A stretch of DNA of 64,000 bases from Chrysopilus asiliformis. Taxonomy: Eukaryota > Arthropoda > Insecta > Diptera > Rhagionidae. The notes beneath the pieces were generated by a model. It was given only the letters and a program-made list of their open reading frames with translations, was not told the DNA's origin and made no database searches. The translations under genes and the position numbers were made by a program. Shown here in pieces: positions 27,879-38,370 of the stretch. How positions within the stretch are numbered: position 1 is the stretch's first letter; the number at the start of each line of letters is the position of its first letter. The stretch spans positions 60,919,182 through 60,983,181 of the forward strand of contig OZ035963.1 of NCBI GenBank assembly GCA_964034945.1, given 5' to 3'.

Positions 27879-28347
27879 CCAATTTAGACTAACGATTGCG
27901 ATTGCGATTACGATTGAACTTCCTCGACCAATGAGATCAAAGCTTTCATGTCTCTATCGTTGATCCTCAATCGTAATCGCTATCGTTATCGTAATCGTAA
28001 TCGTAATCGTAATCGTAATCGTAATCGCAATCGTAATCGTAATCGTAATCGTAATCGTAATCGTAATCGTAATCGTAATCGTAATCGTAATCGTAATCGT
28101 AATCGTAATCGTAATCGTAATCGTAATCGTAATCGTAATCGTAACCGTAATCGTAATCGTAATCATAATCGTAATCGTAATCGTAATCGTAATCGTAATC
28201 GTAATCGTAATCGTAATCGTAATCGTAATCGTAATCGTAATCGTAAACGTAATCGCAATCGCAATCGTAATCGTAATCGTAATCGTAATCGCAATCGTAA
28301 TCGCAATCGCAATCGTAATCGCAATCGTAATCGTCAGTCTGAATTGG
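27879..28347. mobile_element. Inverted-repeat element whose right TIR has expanded into an AATCGT array
   Basis: The left arm 27879-27916 begins CCAATTTAGACTAACGATTG and the right arm 28310-28347 ends GTCAGTCTGAATTGG. The arms match at nearly all of 38 positions. Between them are about 50 bp of unique sequence and then roughly 60 copies of AATCGT from about 27967, with occasional AATCGC variants that cluster at the right edge. The hexamer keeps frames open on both strands (Asn-Arg repeats on +, Thr-Ile on -), which explains the long low-complexity frames there; these are not genes. Confidence 0.75.
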
Positions 28348-29109
28348 ACTTTACGCATGTCGATTGAATTCTGCCATAGAGTTGAGCACCTTAAACTCAT
28401 TTTTTACAACACAAAACAGAGCTTTCGACAATCTACTCACTTTTTTGGTTCGAAGTGATGAATTCGATCAGCGTCTTGAATGGCGACGGCTGTGCAAATA
28501 TCTGACCGCTAATTGATATCACTTTGCCAGTCTATTAATCTACTGTCTTTGGTCCATACATTATATTGTTCGGAAAGACCCGGTTTAGACACGTTTTTTT
28601 TAATTCGTTTTTTTAAAGTTTGTGCGTGCGCGATGCCACCTCGTCCCTCGCCCATAAACTTTGGAGTAACGATTGAAATTACGTCACGTATAAATGGGTC
28701 AAAGATGATACAAAAGTCATCTAAACGAACGACCAAGGTTGTGAAAATGGTAGGAGTCGACTCCGACTCCAACTTCGACTCCTAAAATTTTAGAATATCC
28801 GACTTCGACTCCAAGAATATTAGAATATCCGACTTCGACTTCACAGCCCTGCGAATGACAGCAAATAACATCTGTCTTTGCATGACAGAGTCGGTTAAAT
28901 TTTTAGAAGACTTTGCTCTTTGTTCGTGCCAAGCAAAAGTGGCGTCCCGGGCAGAAACCTGTATTTGGCGCCTCCTCGCTTCCTAAAAAATTGATAAAAA
29001 CGCATTTTTGTGTGCTTTGAAATTTGGATTCAGAGGGTTTATCTCAATTTTTCTCTGTGGTGGATTAAAAGATATAATGGAAACTTATTTTTTCAGTGTA
29101 TAACAAAAA
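28348..29109. other. Intergenic with a short CGACTTCGACTCC repeat
   Basis: A CCGACTTCGACTCC-type word recurs at 28745-28845. Overlapping frames on both strands at 28509-28785 are mutual shadows and I call no gene. Confidence 0.45.
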
Positions 29110-29245
29110 TTGCGCCACAGGCAAATAAAAAAGGATCACAATATGCAGAAATTTAAAGAAACTGCGCCGCAGGGAAATTTTTTTATTAAACAAATGTATT
29201 ATAGGAAGAAGTTAGAAAAAAAAGTGCGATGCAGGCGAGAATTTT
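29110..29245 (+). repeat. Cluster of three GCGCCGCAGGC motifs
   Basis: TGCGCCACAGGCAAA, TGCGCCGCAGGGAAA and TGCGATGCAGGCGAGAA lie about 52-62 bp apart. The same motif occurs at many loci in the window. The open frame across them is not supported as a gene. Confidence 0.6.
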
Positions 29246-29537
29246 TGAATGTCAAGGAATCTTATTTAAAAATTCGGCGGTTGGAGAGAAGGGGGGAGAG
29301 GGCGGAGGATATGTGTGTTGCGTTCCGTCAAGCACGGAACGGACCAGGCGTGACAGGACGAAATGGATCTTATCTGGTAAGACGCCCGCCACCAAAAACT
29401 TTTGGTGGGCAAGGATGGTGCAAAAAGACAAAAACTAGCCTAAGATGTATTTTTGGACAGCCCCTAAATATTTGATTCGTGATACGAATGAAATTAATTT
29501 TTTCAAAATGACTTTTGAAGCGCAAATTGGCCAACGG

Positions 29538-29622
29538 AGCACAAAACGTCGTAAAGTCGTCGTCGCGACTTTAGTTTCATGACTGTACGGTTGCGATGAC
29601 CACTTTACGACCTTATTTTGCT
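29538..29622. mobile_element. Palindromic mini-MITE, relative of the one at 19225
   Basis: AGCACAAAACGTCGTAAAGT folds on ACTTTACGACCTTATTTTGCT, with GTCGTCGCGACT and GGTTGCGATGAC inside. A short GGACAGCCCC fragment of the MITE family at 62818 lies just upstream at about 29455. Confidence 0.65.
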
Positions 29623-31571
29623 ACTTGGGAAAGCAATTATTTAAGTATTTCAAATTTAATATTTGAAATTTTCATTCGTGTTTCGACTCGCAATTCAAAT
29701 GTAATACGAGTTCATTCCAAATGAAATCCATGTTCAAATAAAAAATATTTCAATGGTTTTTACTAAATTATGTACATGGCAAAAGTTGTACGAATAATTT
29801 TTCTCGATACAGCTTTTCTGATTTTAATGGATTCCCTTGTTCCATCCGAAACTATTGGGAATCGTGTTAAACATCATTTTGGGAAAACGTTTTTCTTTTT
29901 TTTGAAAATGAAAAATTCTCTCATTCTGACTGGTCTTGTAGGATTTGTCGAATGGATATGAAAAATTCAGTTGATGGTTGACTTCTTCTTCGCCCATTCC
30001 GAGAATTTTGCGAGACCCACTTCCAGTACAACCACAACAGCTTGAATTATCCAACTCGAATATACTTTGGTTCGGCAATTTCATTTCATTATTCAAAGAA
30101 TTTATCATTTTAATGGCTAGTCATTCAGCATACTTGATGTCAAATTCCCCAATGATATACGAACGACTGTGGAGACTTTCGGTGGAGTTAATAAAAGGGA
30201 AATGATGGATGAAAATGAAAAAAATCCTTCCTTCAGGCTGGTGTCAGGCGGGCAATTCTGATTGGATAATTTCGGGGTGAGGTGATAGTATTGCGTTTTT
30301 TTTTAGTTATAGTTGTGTGATTTTGATGTACGTTCGGTTTACAAACTATTCTTTGGTTTTTAAACAGAATTTGGGTTTCTTTAGCAGACATGAAGCAATG
30401 AAAAGTGAGAAATTATTAAATGAAAATTTTTCATGTCACCCTAAAAGAAAAAAAAGTACACTTATGCCATTTGAAACCTCTTCAAGATAACTCCTTTGAA
30501 GATATAATAAAAATATCTCACCTTTTTATAGGTTGCTGTAAATTTCTCTCAAATTACATTTTGAATATCTCTTAAGATTTATGTGAACAAAGAATTTCAA
30601 TTTTTTTTTGTCTCATAGCAAGTACGGTCGTACAAGTAAAAATGTGCAAACACTATATTTCTATTGGCAGTAAATTGTCACACAATTTTTTGTTATTGGC
30701 ATTTGATTCGCTATTATTCGCCTTAGAATCGGAAAAATTCGATTTATTTTTATCTGTACGACATCAATAAAGAAAATTTAGCTCTATATTCTTCAAACGT
30801 CTTCAAAGGAATCTCCGTTTTGACTTTTTCGTATCATATTTGATCACGAAAATAAATTTTTACGATCCGAGAATTTTCATTAAAACAGATCCTATCAAAT
30901 GAAATATTGTTTCATTTAAAAATATTATAAAAAGTAAAAATAAAACGGCCGAAAATTGATACAGAAAAAAGGTTGGGTCGGTGATTTTTTTTGAAGCTTT
31001 GGAAGTCGTATTCGGGACAGAATACAAAGGTATTAAGTTGTTCAAAAGTTTTGTTGTTTGTAGGATTTTTTAGAGAGAATTCCTGTTGTTTTTTGCGCCA
31101 TGCCTCATACACACTAACGACCATTTGGCGAACTGTTCGCGAACAACTAAAATAGTTCGCGAGCAGTTTGCACAAACGTATACAGCAAACACAGAAAGAG
31201 AAAAATTGTCTTACGCAACATGAAGCTATTTCAAATAATTAAAACATTTTGTAAAAATTGCCTTAAACTGAAAGCGTTTATAAATTGTTTAATAAAACAT
31301 TGGTGAAACTTCACATTTTTCGCCCCCTTCCCCGCAAAATTTTTTTTGTTGCCCAGTTTTAAACAATTCAAATTTTAATAAAATGGTTCTTGTATTTAAT
31401 TTTTCTCGACCAAGTTTTTTATTTTAATATATTTTTTCGACCAATTAGCCCGAAAAAATATATTAAAATGGTTCTTTGGACGAAAATATGGATTTTAAGA
31501 AACCGAATGTTTTGAGAACTCATATTTGAGGCCTACTATTTTGTACTAACACTACCAATTTAGATTCATCA
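29623..31571. other. Intergenic, no recognised features
   Basis: AT-rich. TTCGCGAAC words near 31135-31165 form a small inverted repeat. Nothing codes convincingly. Confidence 0.45.
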
Positions 31572-31912
31572 TTCTCGGCGCTACAGCTCTCGAAGAACCT
31601 GGGCCTCCTCAATTGATGTTTCATAACAATTTCTACCCTCCTTCGCACCTACAGTTTTACATGGATTGCGAACCATGGACGAATTACATAAAACATTTGT
31701 AAGGTATTTTTTACGTTGCAACCCATCGATAGCAGAGGCCATGATATAAATCTACGCCGATGATGTCGTCAGCATCAAGCAGTAACTATCACTACTCATT
31801 TCGTAAAGCAAGTTGAGTGGACTTGAATCACAGCGTGCGACAGTCGGCAATTGAACCACTGACCTCCGGAATACGGGCCAAGTACTTTACCACTTGGACT
31901 ACGCTGGAACAG
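31572..31912 (-). mobile_element. tRNA-derived SINE with RNA polymerase III promoter boxes
   Basis: Read on the minus strand, the head has an A box (TAGTCCAAGTGG, 31901-31890) and a B box (GGTTCAATTGCC, 31857-31846), 32 bases apart, as in a tRNA. The body continues CTGCTATCGATGGGTTGCAA, CCTTACAAATG and ACTGTAGGTGCGA, and ends near AGCTGTAGCGCCG. Truncated or decayed copies are at 7402, 31925-32115 and 49978. SINEs rely on LINE enzymes; no LINE is visible here. Confidence 0.8.
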
Positions 31913-32506
31913 TTTAAATTGATTATAACATCTTTCGTTGTTGATTCGTAGAGAACCTTACAAATGTTTGCAATCTCATTCAAATTTCGCAGCTCATGTG
32001 AAAGTATAGATGCGGCAGCAGAGAGGAAAGTTACCAAAAAATCTAACATTTTGAGGCTGCTAAGACTTTACAAATGTTATAAAACTGTGGGTGCAGCAGC
32101 AGTGATGAACATTGCTTAAAACTCTCAAAGTGATAAAGACACGGCTTGAATTCCGAACTGTCGCGCTATTGAAATCTGCAGCGATCTTAAACTTGGTTCA
32201 AAATACTTGCGAAAGTTTAGATATTACAGAAAATACTTCGATTTTTATTAAGGTTAAGGACCGACATAGTTTCTTCAGGAGAATCTTGCTATATTTACCA
32301 TGGCATCACAATCCTCACCACCACCCCTTCCCCCTCTTAATTTTTTTACGGGCTTCCTAATTCTTAATACTTAATTTTTTTTCTTTATTTTTTTTTGCAA
32401 TCGGAGAATGACATTTTGTTTCGGCGCCAACCACCCTCCCCCTGCCCGAAGCGGTAATAATTTCAAAAAATAGGATTTTAAAATCCTTTTCAAAGTATTG
32501 AAAATA
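31913..32506. other. Decayed SINE body fragments, then unassigned sequence
   Basis: CCTTACAAATGTTT (about 31955) and CTTTACAAATGTTATAAAAC (about 32067) repeat SINE body phrases, with GTGGGTGCAGCAGCAG after the second. No gene is supported up to the mariner end at 32507. Confidence 0.45.
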
Positions 32507-33417
32507 AAGGGTGTTTTTTTTAGACGTGTGGTTTTCAATCTGGCACTACTTTTTTCGGAGTTTTGACAGTTGTCACTTGATTTATGTTCAGTTTGGTTTG
32601 CCATTTCGTCAAACGACCATCAAGCGCGTCGCACGTTTGGTAAATGGGCCCAAAACGAGATGGCCACCGATCCCGATTTTCACAAGAAAATTTTGTTCAG
32701 CGATGAAGCTCACTTTTGGTTGAATGGGTACGTCAATAAGCAAAATTGTCGCATTTGGAGGGATGGTAATCCACAAGCCATTCTTCAGACGCCGTTACAT
32801 CCTCAAAAAGTCACTGTTTGGTGTGCTCTATGGGCAGAGGGAATCATTGGTCCATATTTCTTCAAAAATGAAGCCGGCCATAATGTTACAGTCAATGAGG
32901 AACGCTTTAGAGTCATGATTAATGACTTTTTCGTGCCTGAATTGGAGGATCTTGATGTGGACGACCTTTGGTTCCAACAAGACGGCGCTACATGCCATAC
33001 AGCCAACGAAGAAATCAATTTATTGAAGGAAACTTTTGGTGAGCGCATTATCTCGCGTCATGGGCCTGTGGCGTGGCCTCCAAGATCGTGCAATTTAACA
33101 CCGCTGGACTATTTTTTGTGGGGTTATGTGAAGTCGCTTGTCTACGCAGATAAGCCTGAGACGATTGACGCCTTGGAAGAGAATGTTCGGCGCGTTATTG
33201 CTGACATACGGCCCCAATTGCTGCAAAAAGTGGTCGAAAATTGGACCTCTCGGCTGGAATTTATTCGAGCCAGTCGCGGCGGCCACTTGCCCGAAATCAT
33301 TTTTAAAACATAATGGCAAACCCTTATCTTTATAATAAAGCTCAACTCTTGGCCATAACATTAAATTATATGCGTTTTATTTCTTCTTGAAAACCACACG
33401 TCTAAAAAAACACCCTT
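32507..33417 (+). mobile_element. Internally deleted DD41D (rosa-type) mariner
   Basis: TA flanks both sides (32505-32506 and 33418-33419). The terminal inverted repeats start AAGGGTGTTTTTTTTAGACG and match over about 31 bp, to GTGGTTTTCAA. The element is 911 bp, shorter than a full mariner, because the part coding the N-terminal DNA-binding domain is mostly gone. The catalytic core frame is intact. Confidence 0.9.
32570..33313 (+). pseudogene. DD41D mariner transposase, N-terminally deleted
   Basis: The open frame keeps the three catalytic aspartates: in DEAHF (codon 32702), QQDGAT (32981) and LDYFLWG (33107). The second and third are separated by 41 residues, the spacing of the rosa group. 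WPPRSCNLTP replaces the usual SPDL form. The N-terminal paired helix-turn-helix domains are lacking, so the apparent first Met is not the native start and the product cannot be a normal transposase. The C-terminus SRGGHLPEIIFKT is complete. Confidence 0.9.
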
Positions 33418-34422
33418 TATATCTACGAAAATTTAAAAATTACTTTCTACTCAAAGAAGAAATGCAATAATCCTATAGCTACAAAATAATATTTCAAATT
33501 TTATCACTGCAATTAGTGGCCATAAAAAGCGAACCTTGCATTATAATAGAGACACATTCAGCATAATTCCTCAAAAGGACTTAAGCCGAAATGCCATGAA
33601 TATTTCGAACATATTTTCCTGCAAAACTTTATTTATTTCATAGTTCTCCATGGAGTGCCATTGTTCGGTTATTTCATATGAAAACACGGAAATGTTTGTT
33701 TAACTTCTCTTGAAACTCAGTTTTTGGCTGTACAGGCTACATTTCCTCATATATGTATACCTAACGTCAAATTAAATTAGTTGGTGATTATATCGACATA
33801 CAAAAGTTTCAAAAACAAGGCATCTTTGTTAGAAACGGATTGCAAAACGAATAATTATTTTATATGTTTCATAATTTCGCATATATTAAAAATGTGAAAT
33901 GAAATAAATTTATTAGTTTGACTCTGTGGTATTTCTCTAATACATTCAAACAATTCGTTGTTCACAGGTTCTTAAATGAACGAATGTCCTTTGAAACTGA
34001 TTACACATTGTTTGAGTGCTGTTGGAATTTTCAGAAACTTTGAATACGTTGCGGAAAATTAGTTGATTTTGATTTCTAAGTACCCAAGCTGCATTCATGT
34101 ATATGTGGCTTGAGAAAGCCACAAGGAAGAAATTTTCATGAAATTTTATTAAAAAAACCGATTTTTGTAATTTTTTTTAAAAAGGTTTTCAAAAACAACA
34201 ATCGCAGAAAGTTTTCAGTCTAAGTTTTAGGGCTTTTTGCTAACTTGCACTATTTTTATTTCTCTCGAAACCATTTCAATTCTAAAACTCCCAAACCGAT
34301 TTTCATAAAAGTTTGAATATTAGTTTAAGAAGCAGCCCATAAAACACATCACACATTGAGAGGGAGGGGAAGCCGGGTCAGCAACATGAAATCTCCTACA
34401 GAAAATCGCAAAAAAGCCTAAC
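33418..34422. other. Intergenic, no recognised features
   Basis: AT-rich sequence after the mariner end, without supported gene or element. Confidence 0.45.
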
Positions 34423-34553
34423 GGAGGGGAAGAGGAGGGGAAGAGGAGGGGAAGAGGAGGGGAAGAGGAGGGGAAGAGGAGGGGAAGAGGAGGGAAAGAG
34501 GAGGGGAAGAGGAGGGGAAGAGGAGGGGAAGAGGAGGGGAAGAGGAGGGGACG
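34423..34553. repeat. 11-bp polypurine tandem repeat
   Basis: About twelve units of GGGGAAGAGGA with one GGGAAAGAGGA variant. The strand is almost pure purine. The minus-strand frame gives a Ser/Pro/Leu repeat and is not a gene. A second G-rich run follows at about 34650-34690. Confidence 0.9.
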
Positions 34554-36307
34554 GGTATGAAAAAGCGAAATTTAGGCTCACTGATTTAATGGAAAGCTCA
34601 TTAAAATCAAGGTGAACATTTTTTTTGTGGGAATTCGGGATGGAAGTGGGCAGGTGGGGGAGGCGGAGGGGGGGGGGTAGGGGTGGGGGTGGTGTAATGA
34701 GGAAACGAAAATTAATCGAAAAGTACTCAAAAAAGCAAAGCGGGGCCTTTGGCAAAAATTGTATCTTACGTCACCATAACTTTTATGATTAAATGCGCCG
34801 CAGGCGATATTTCTTCATAAAAAATACATTGTTGGCAGAAATGTTAAAAAAATGCGCCCTGGGCGAATATTTTTAGATTCCATGACTAAATCAGATAATC
34901 TGGGAGAAGATATCTAAATTGAATCGGAAAGTACTCAACAATGCAAATGGCGCCGGCTTGAAAAACTGTTCTTTACACCCCCAGCACCCAGTCTTTTCCA
35001 AAAAAGTGAAGTAGAAGACAGCACAAATTTCACCGCAAGCAAAACTTCGAGGAAAAATTAATGCATAATCGAAAAATTTGTTACAAAAGGCGCAGGCAAA
35101 AATTTATATGTTTCAGGGCTAAATTGAATAATCCGGGACAAATATTTAGCTTCCATCATGTCGCGACAACATCCCCAAATTTGGTACTGTCTCGGCTAAT
35201 CCGGGACGTGTAATCGCCCTAATTAAGACTAGACGATTCGGGTTATGTAGTATGAGGTAATAATTTGTCCCCACTGTATTTTAAACCTTTTTACTGGTTA
35301 TTCAGTTCACAAACATATGTTTTTCACCCTTTTGAGATAAAAAAATCACCTTTTATGGAAAACATATGAAATTTTTAGACTTAACAAAAGTATTTATGAA
35401 ATAAAACGAATTCAATGTTAAATTTAGATCAGATTAAATACACTATAAGTTGTGGATTTCATTGAAATCAACAATTCGAAATCAAATTAAATTGAAAATT
35501 AGACTTTATATTGACATCAAATATTAAGTAATAAATAATTTACATTTGTCAATATTTAATATAATTTAGAATTCAAATTGGAATTGAATCTATCGCTGAT
35601 TGCCAATTATTTTTACATTTCGAATCGTCAATGTGTGATTAATGTTGAATCCCTTACAATACAACATCGTACAATCGTGTGTATGACTGACCGATCATTG
35701 GACAATGTTTGAATGCCTGGATGTCAATATCGGGTGATAGGCTGTGATGCGAAATAAACGATTTTGAAAATAATAAACAAAAAAAAAGGATATTCTCTGC
35801 AATTGTCTCGTTTGAAATAAATGATTTGCCATCATTCAAGCGGGAATGAAAATTTAAACTTTCCTCATGTTTGTCGAATACGCTTTTACAGCTTCCTGGA
35901 CGGAGGTCGGTATCAATAGCGTAGCGATAGAAATTTCGAATGTCCTTTGGTGATTGTTATTGATGTGAAATAAAGCACTAACTAACAATTATCCGACTAT
36001 ACAGGAAATCAGACTCCCTTCAAGTTGCTGGTGCTATGTCGAATATATCCATCACTATATCACAAATTAAAATAGAATGATTCAAAGTTGGGATATATGT
36101 TGGGGTAGTATTACAAATTGCATTCAAGCATTTGATCTAAATTACACACGGGTATGGATGACCAAGTATTACATTGGAAGGGGTAAGGGAAGTGGCCTGA
36201 CACTCATTGATTAACATTCAAAGTAAATAAAAATTTTGTTTTAACTAACACTAGTCCTGTTGGACACTGATTCCGAGAGATTTAAAAGGGATTCAATTTC
36301 TAATAAA
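34554..36307. other. Intergenic, containing one repeat D copy
   Basis: Repeat D covers 34790-35225 and is listed separately. From 35226 to 36307 the sequence is AT-rich without supported features. Confidence 0.45.
34790..35225 (+). repeat. Dispersed repeat D, carrying the GCGCCGCAGGC motif
   Basis: Has the motif at about 34792, 34862, 35032 and 35089. It shares GGCGCCGGCT, CAAAACTTCGAGGAA, CATAATCGAAAA, TTGAATAATCCGGG and GCGACAACATCCCCAAATTT in order with 37046-37330. Type unknown. Confidence 0.7.
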
Positions 36308-36496
36308 AAACATAACAAAAGCTATAATTACCAATCTGGCAATTATTGAGAACCCGTATGGTGATATGGTATTGTTCGAAGTTTAAGTGAACGGCGAACA
36401 GTTGTATCAAAATTCCACTTTGAAGTCAAACTTTTCAATAAGATTTTTTAAAATTTATTCCAATCGGATTTTGATGTATGGGAGTTTTATGTAGAA
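36308..36496 (-). mobile_element. DINE-1-like Helentron (family B), cut by a Helitron
   Basis: Begins ACATAACAAAAGCTATAATT, with the AATTACCAATCTGGCAATT hairpin and CCCGTATGGTGA, and runs to TATGTAGAA. There the Helitron at 36497 begins. The remainder of family B is not seen beyond the insertion. Confidence 0.75.
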
Positions 36497-37045
36497 CTAG
36501 CTTGCATACCCGCCGTTGTCGGGTAAAAGTTTTTTGTAAAAATTTTCTTCCGCAAAAAAAAAAACAAAGAAATAACTTAAAAACTTTTGAAAAAAATTAT
36601 TATGTCTTCAGGACCTCCCGTTCCGAATTTTAAAATTCTAACACCAGATTCGTGATCAGAGGCTCCGAAACCCTCTTATTGCCAGTTTTTTCGAGGGAAA
36701 ATGGTAAAAAGGATATTTGCGTTATCCTTACAGGACCTTCCGTTTTTAATTTTGAAAATCTAACACCGGATTCGTGATCAGCGACCCCGAAAACCCCTGA
36801 GTGAAACTTTTCAGCCTCCTATTGAGCAGGATTCATGGCGAAAATCACGGTTTAAAAACACTCAAACCCCCTTTACCCCCCGTTCACCCCCTTAGGGGTA
36901 AAATTTCGGAGAACCCCGCCTTAGTAAGCGCCTACGCGATGGTTGGGACATACTGTGAAAGTTTCAAGTCTCTAGCTTCAGGGGTTTGGGCTGGGCGTTG
37001 ATGAGTCAGTCACTCAGTCAAATTAAACGATTTTATATATAGAGA
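36497..37045 (-). mobile_element. Helitron variant sharing the family A 3' end
   Basis: On the minus strand it begins TCTCTATATATAAAATCG (preceded by A) and ends with the same hairpin and GGGTATGCAAGCTAG (followed by T) as family A. The body differs: CCCTAAGGGGGTGAACGGGG, CGTGATTTTCGCCATGAATC and TCGTGATCAGCGACCCCGAA. A 5'-truncated relative is at 46380-46690. Confidence 0.75.
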
Positions 37046-37330
37046 TCAATAGAAGGCAAATAGCGCCGGCTGCAAAAAACCGTCTCTTACGCCGCAGGCC
37101 AGAAAAGTGAAGTTTTTTTTCCTTAGAAGATAACACAAATTTGGCCGCAGGCAAAACTTCGAGGAATAATTATTTCATAATCGAAAAGTTTATCATAAAA
37201 TGCGCCGCAGGTAAAAATTTGTACGTTTCAGAGTTAAATTGAATAATCCGGGGCAACAATTTAGTTTCCGTCATGCCGCGACAACATCCCCAAATTTGGA
37301 ACTGTCGCGACTAATCCTAGATTACATATT
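37046..37330 (+). repeat. Dispersed repeat D, second copy
   Basis: Collinear with 34915-35210, with GCGCCGCAGG-type motifs at about 37091, 37142 and 37203. It begins right at the edge of the Helitron variant. Confidence 0.7.
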
Positions 37331-37919
37331 CACGAAAAGGACACGAAATTCCACAACATTTTTGGGGTGAAATTATTTTCCATCATTTATTGAAGTTATG
37401 ATCTCATCGTATATATTCCCATTCACCTACCTGTGAATCACATTTATTTTATGTTGTTTTATTTAACGGATTAACCCCGTACGCTCGTCGGTCGATGTAC
37501 ATTTTTTTCCGAATGTAAAATAGTCACAAAAAATGAATTATGAAGGTGATTTCGGGCTACAGGGATTAATCTGATGAACGATAGTCGCGTTGATTGCTAG
37601 GATTAGGGATGAAACCGTATGTTCCTGTTTTGTTGTAGGTGTCTGTGGATTTTTCTGGGTGATGGTCGAATGTAATAAATTTTATATTTTGGATTAACAC
37701 AACTTTTGTTAAATTGAAGTAAAAAATAATAATTGTTTTTTTTCAGTTTCCATTGATCTTGAGCAAGAAGAAGGATTTGGCTTGATTTCATAAAAAATTC
37801 TTCGAGTGGCAAACGGGTTTTTCTTAATATTTCAGCAACCGGTAAGTAATTTATTTTTTTTATTATTTTTTGCAATATATTTTTGTATGTAGTTTTTTGA
37901 AATAATTTTTTTTTATCGA
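37331..37919. other. Intergenic, no recognised features
   Basis: AT-rich with no supported gene. Confidence 0.4.
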
Positions 37920-38370
37920 TATCGCAATTTTGTTTTTCGCTATTTATCCCAAAACGACGTGTTTTTTAGTAGTCTTATGTATGATAAAACTTGGAGACAA
38001 TAGAATTTCCTACATTTTCGTCTTTTACTAGAACTGCGTATCTCAAGCCGTTATCGAGATATGCTGTTATTCAGAACGAATCAGTTTTTATGCTATTATC
38101 TCAAAAAATAACGGGTTTTTGACGGTTTCATGTCGGAAATGAATTGAAGAGAATAATATTTGCCACACTTCTGTCTTTTACTGCTATCCGCTATCTTTTA
38201 CCGTTATTGAGATATTTTCATTAAGAGGTAAAAAAAAAGATTTTTGCGAATTGCTTGCAAAAAAAAACGATTTTTCGATAAAAATAAAGATACTAAAATT
38301 CTCTACACTTTTAGCCTTTACCGTGAAGCATATCTTTTACCGTTATCGAGATATTTCAGATTTTGTAGAA
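37920..38370 (+). repeat. Three diverged tandem units of about 140-160 bp
   Basis: Each unit has a TACATTTT/CACACTT-type word, CTTTTACT, a TATCTTTTACCG-type word and GTTATCGAGATAT. They lie at about 37995-38070, 38150-38220 and 38285-38365. Confidence 0.6.

Noticed and set aside
27948..28400. Long open frames on both strands (Asn-Arg and Thr-Ile repeats)
   Set aside because: Direct consequence of the AATCGT hexamer, whose length is a multiple of three; no start context or unique protein sequence.
34396..34755. 119-codon Ser/Pro/Leu-rich minus-strand frame
   Set aside because: Translation of the 11-bp polypurine array and adjacent G-run.
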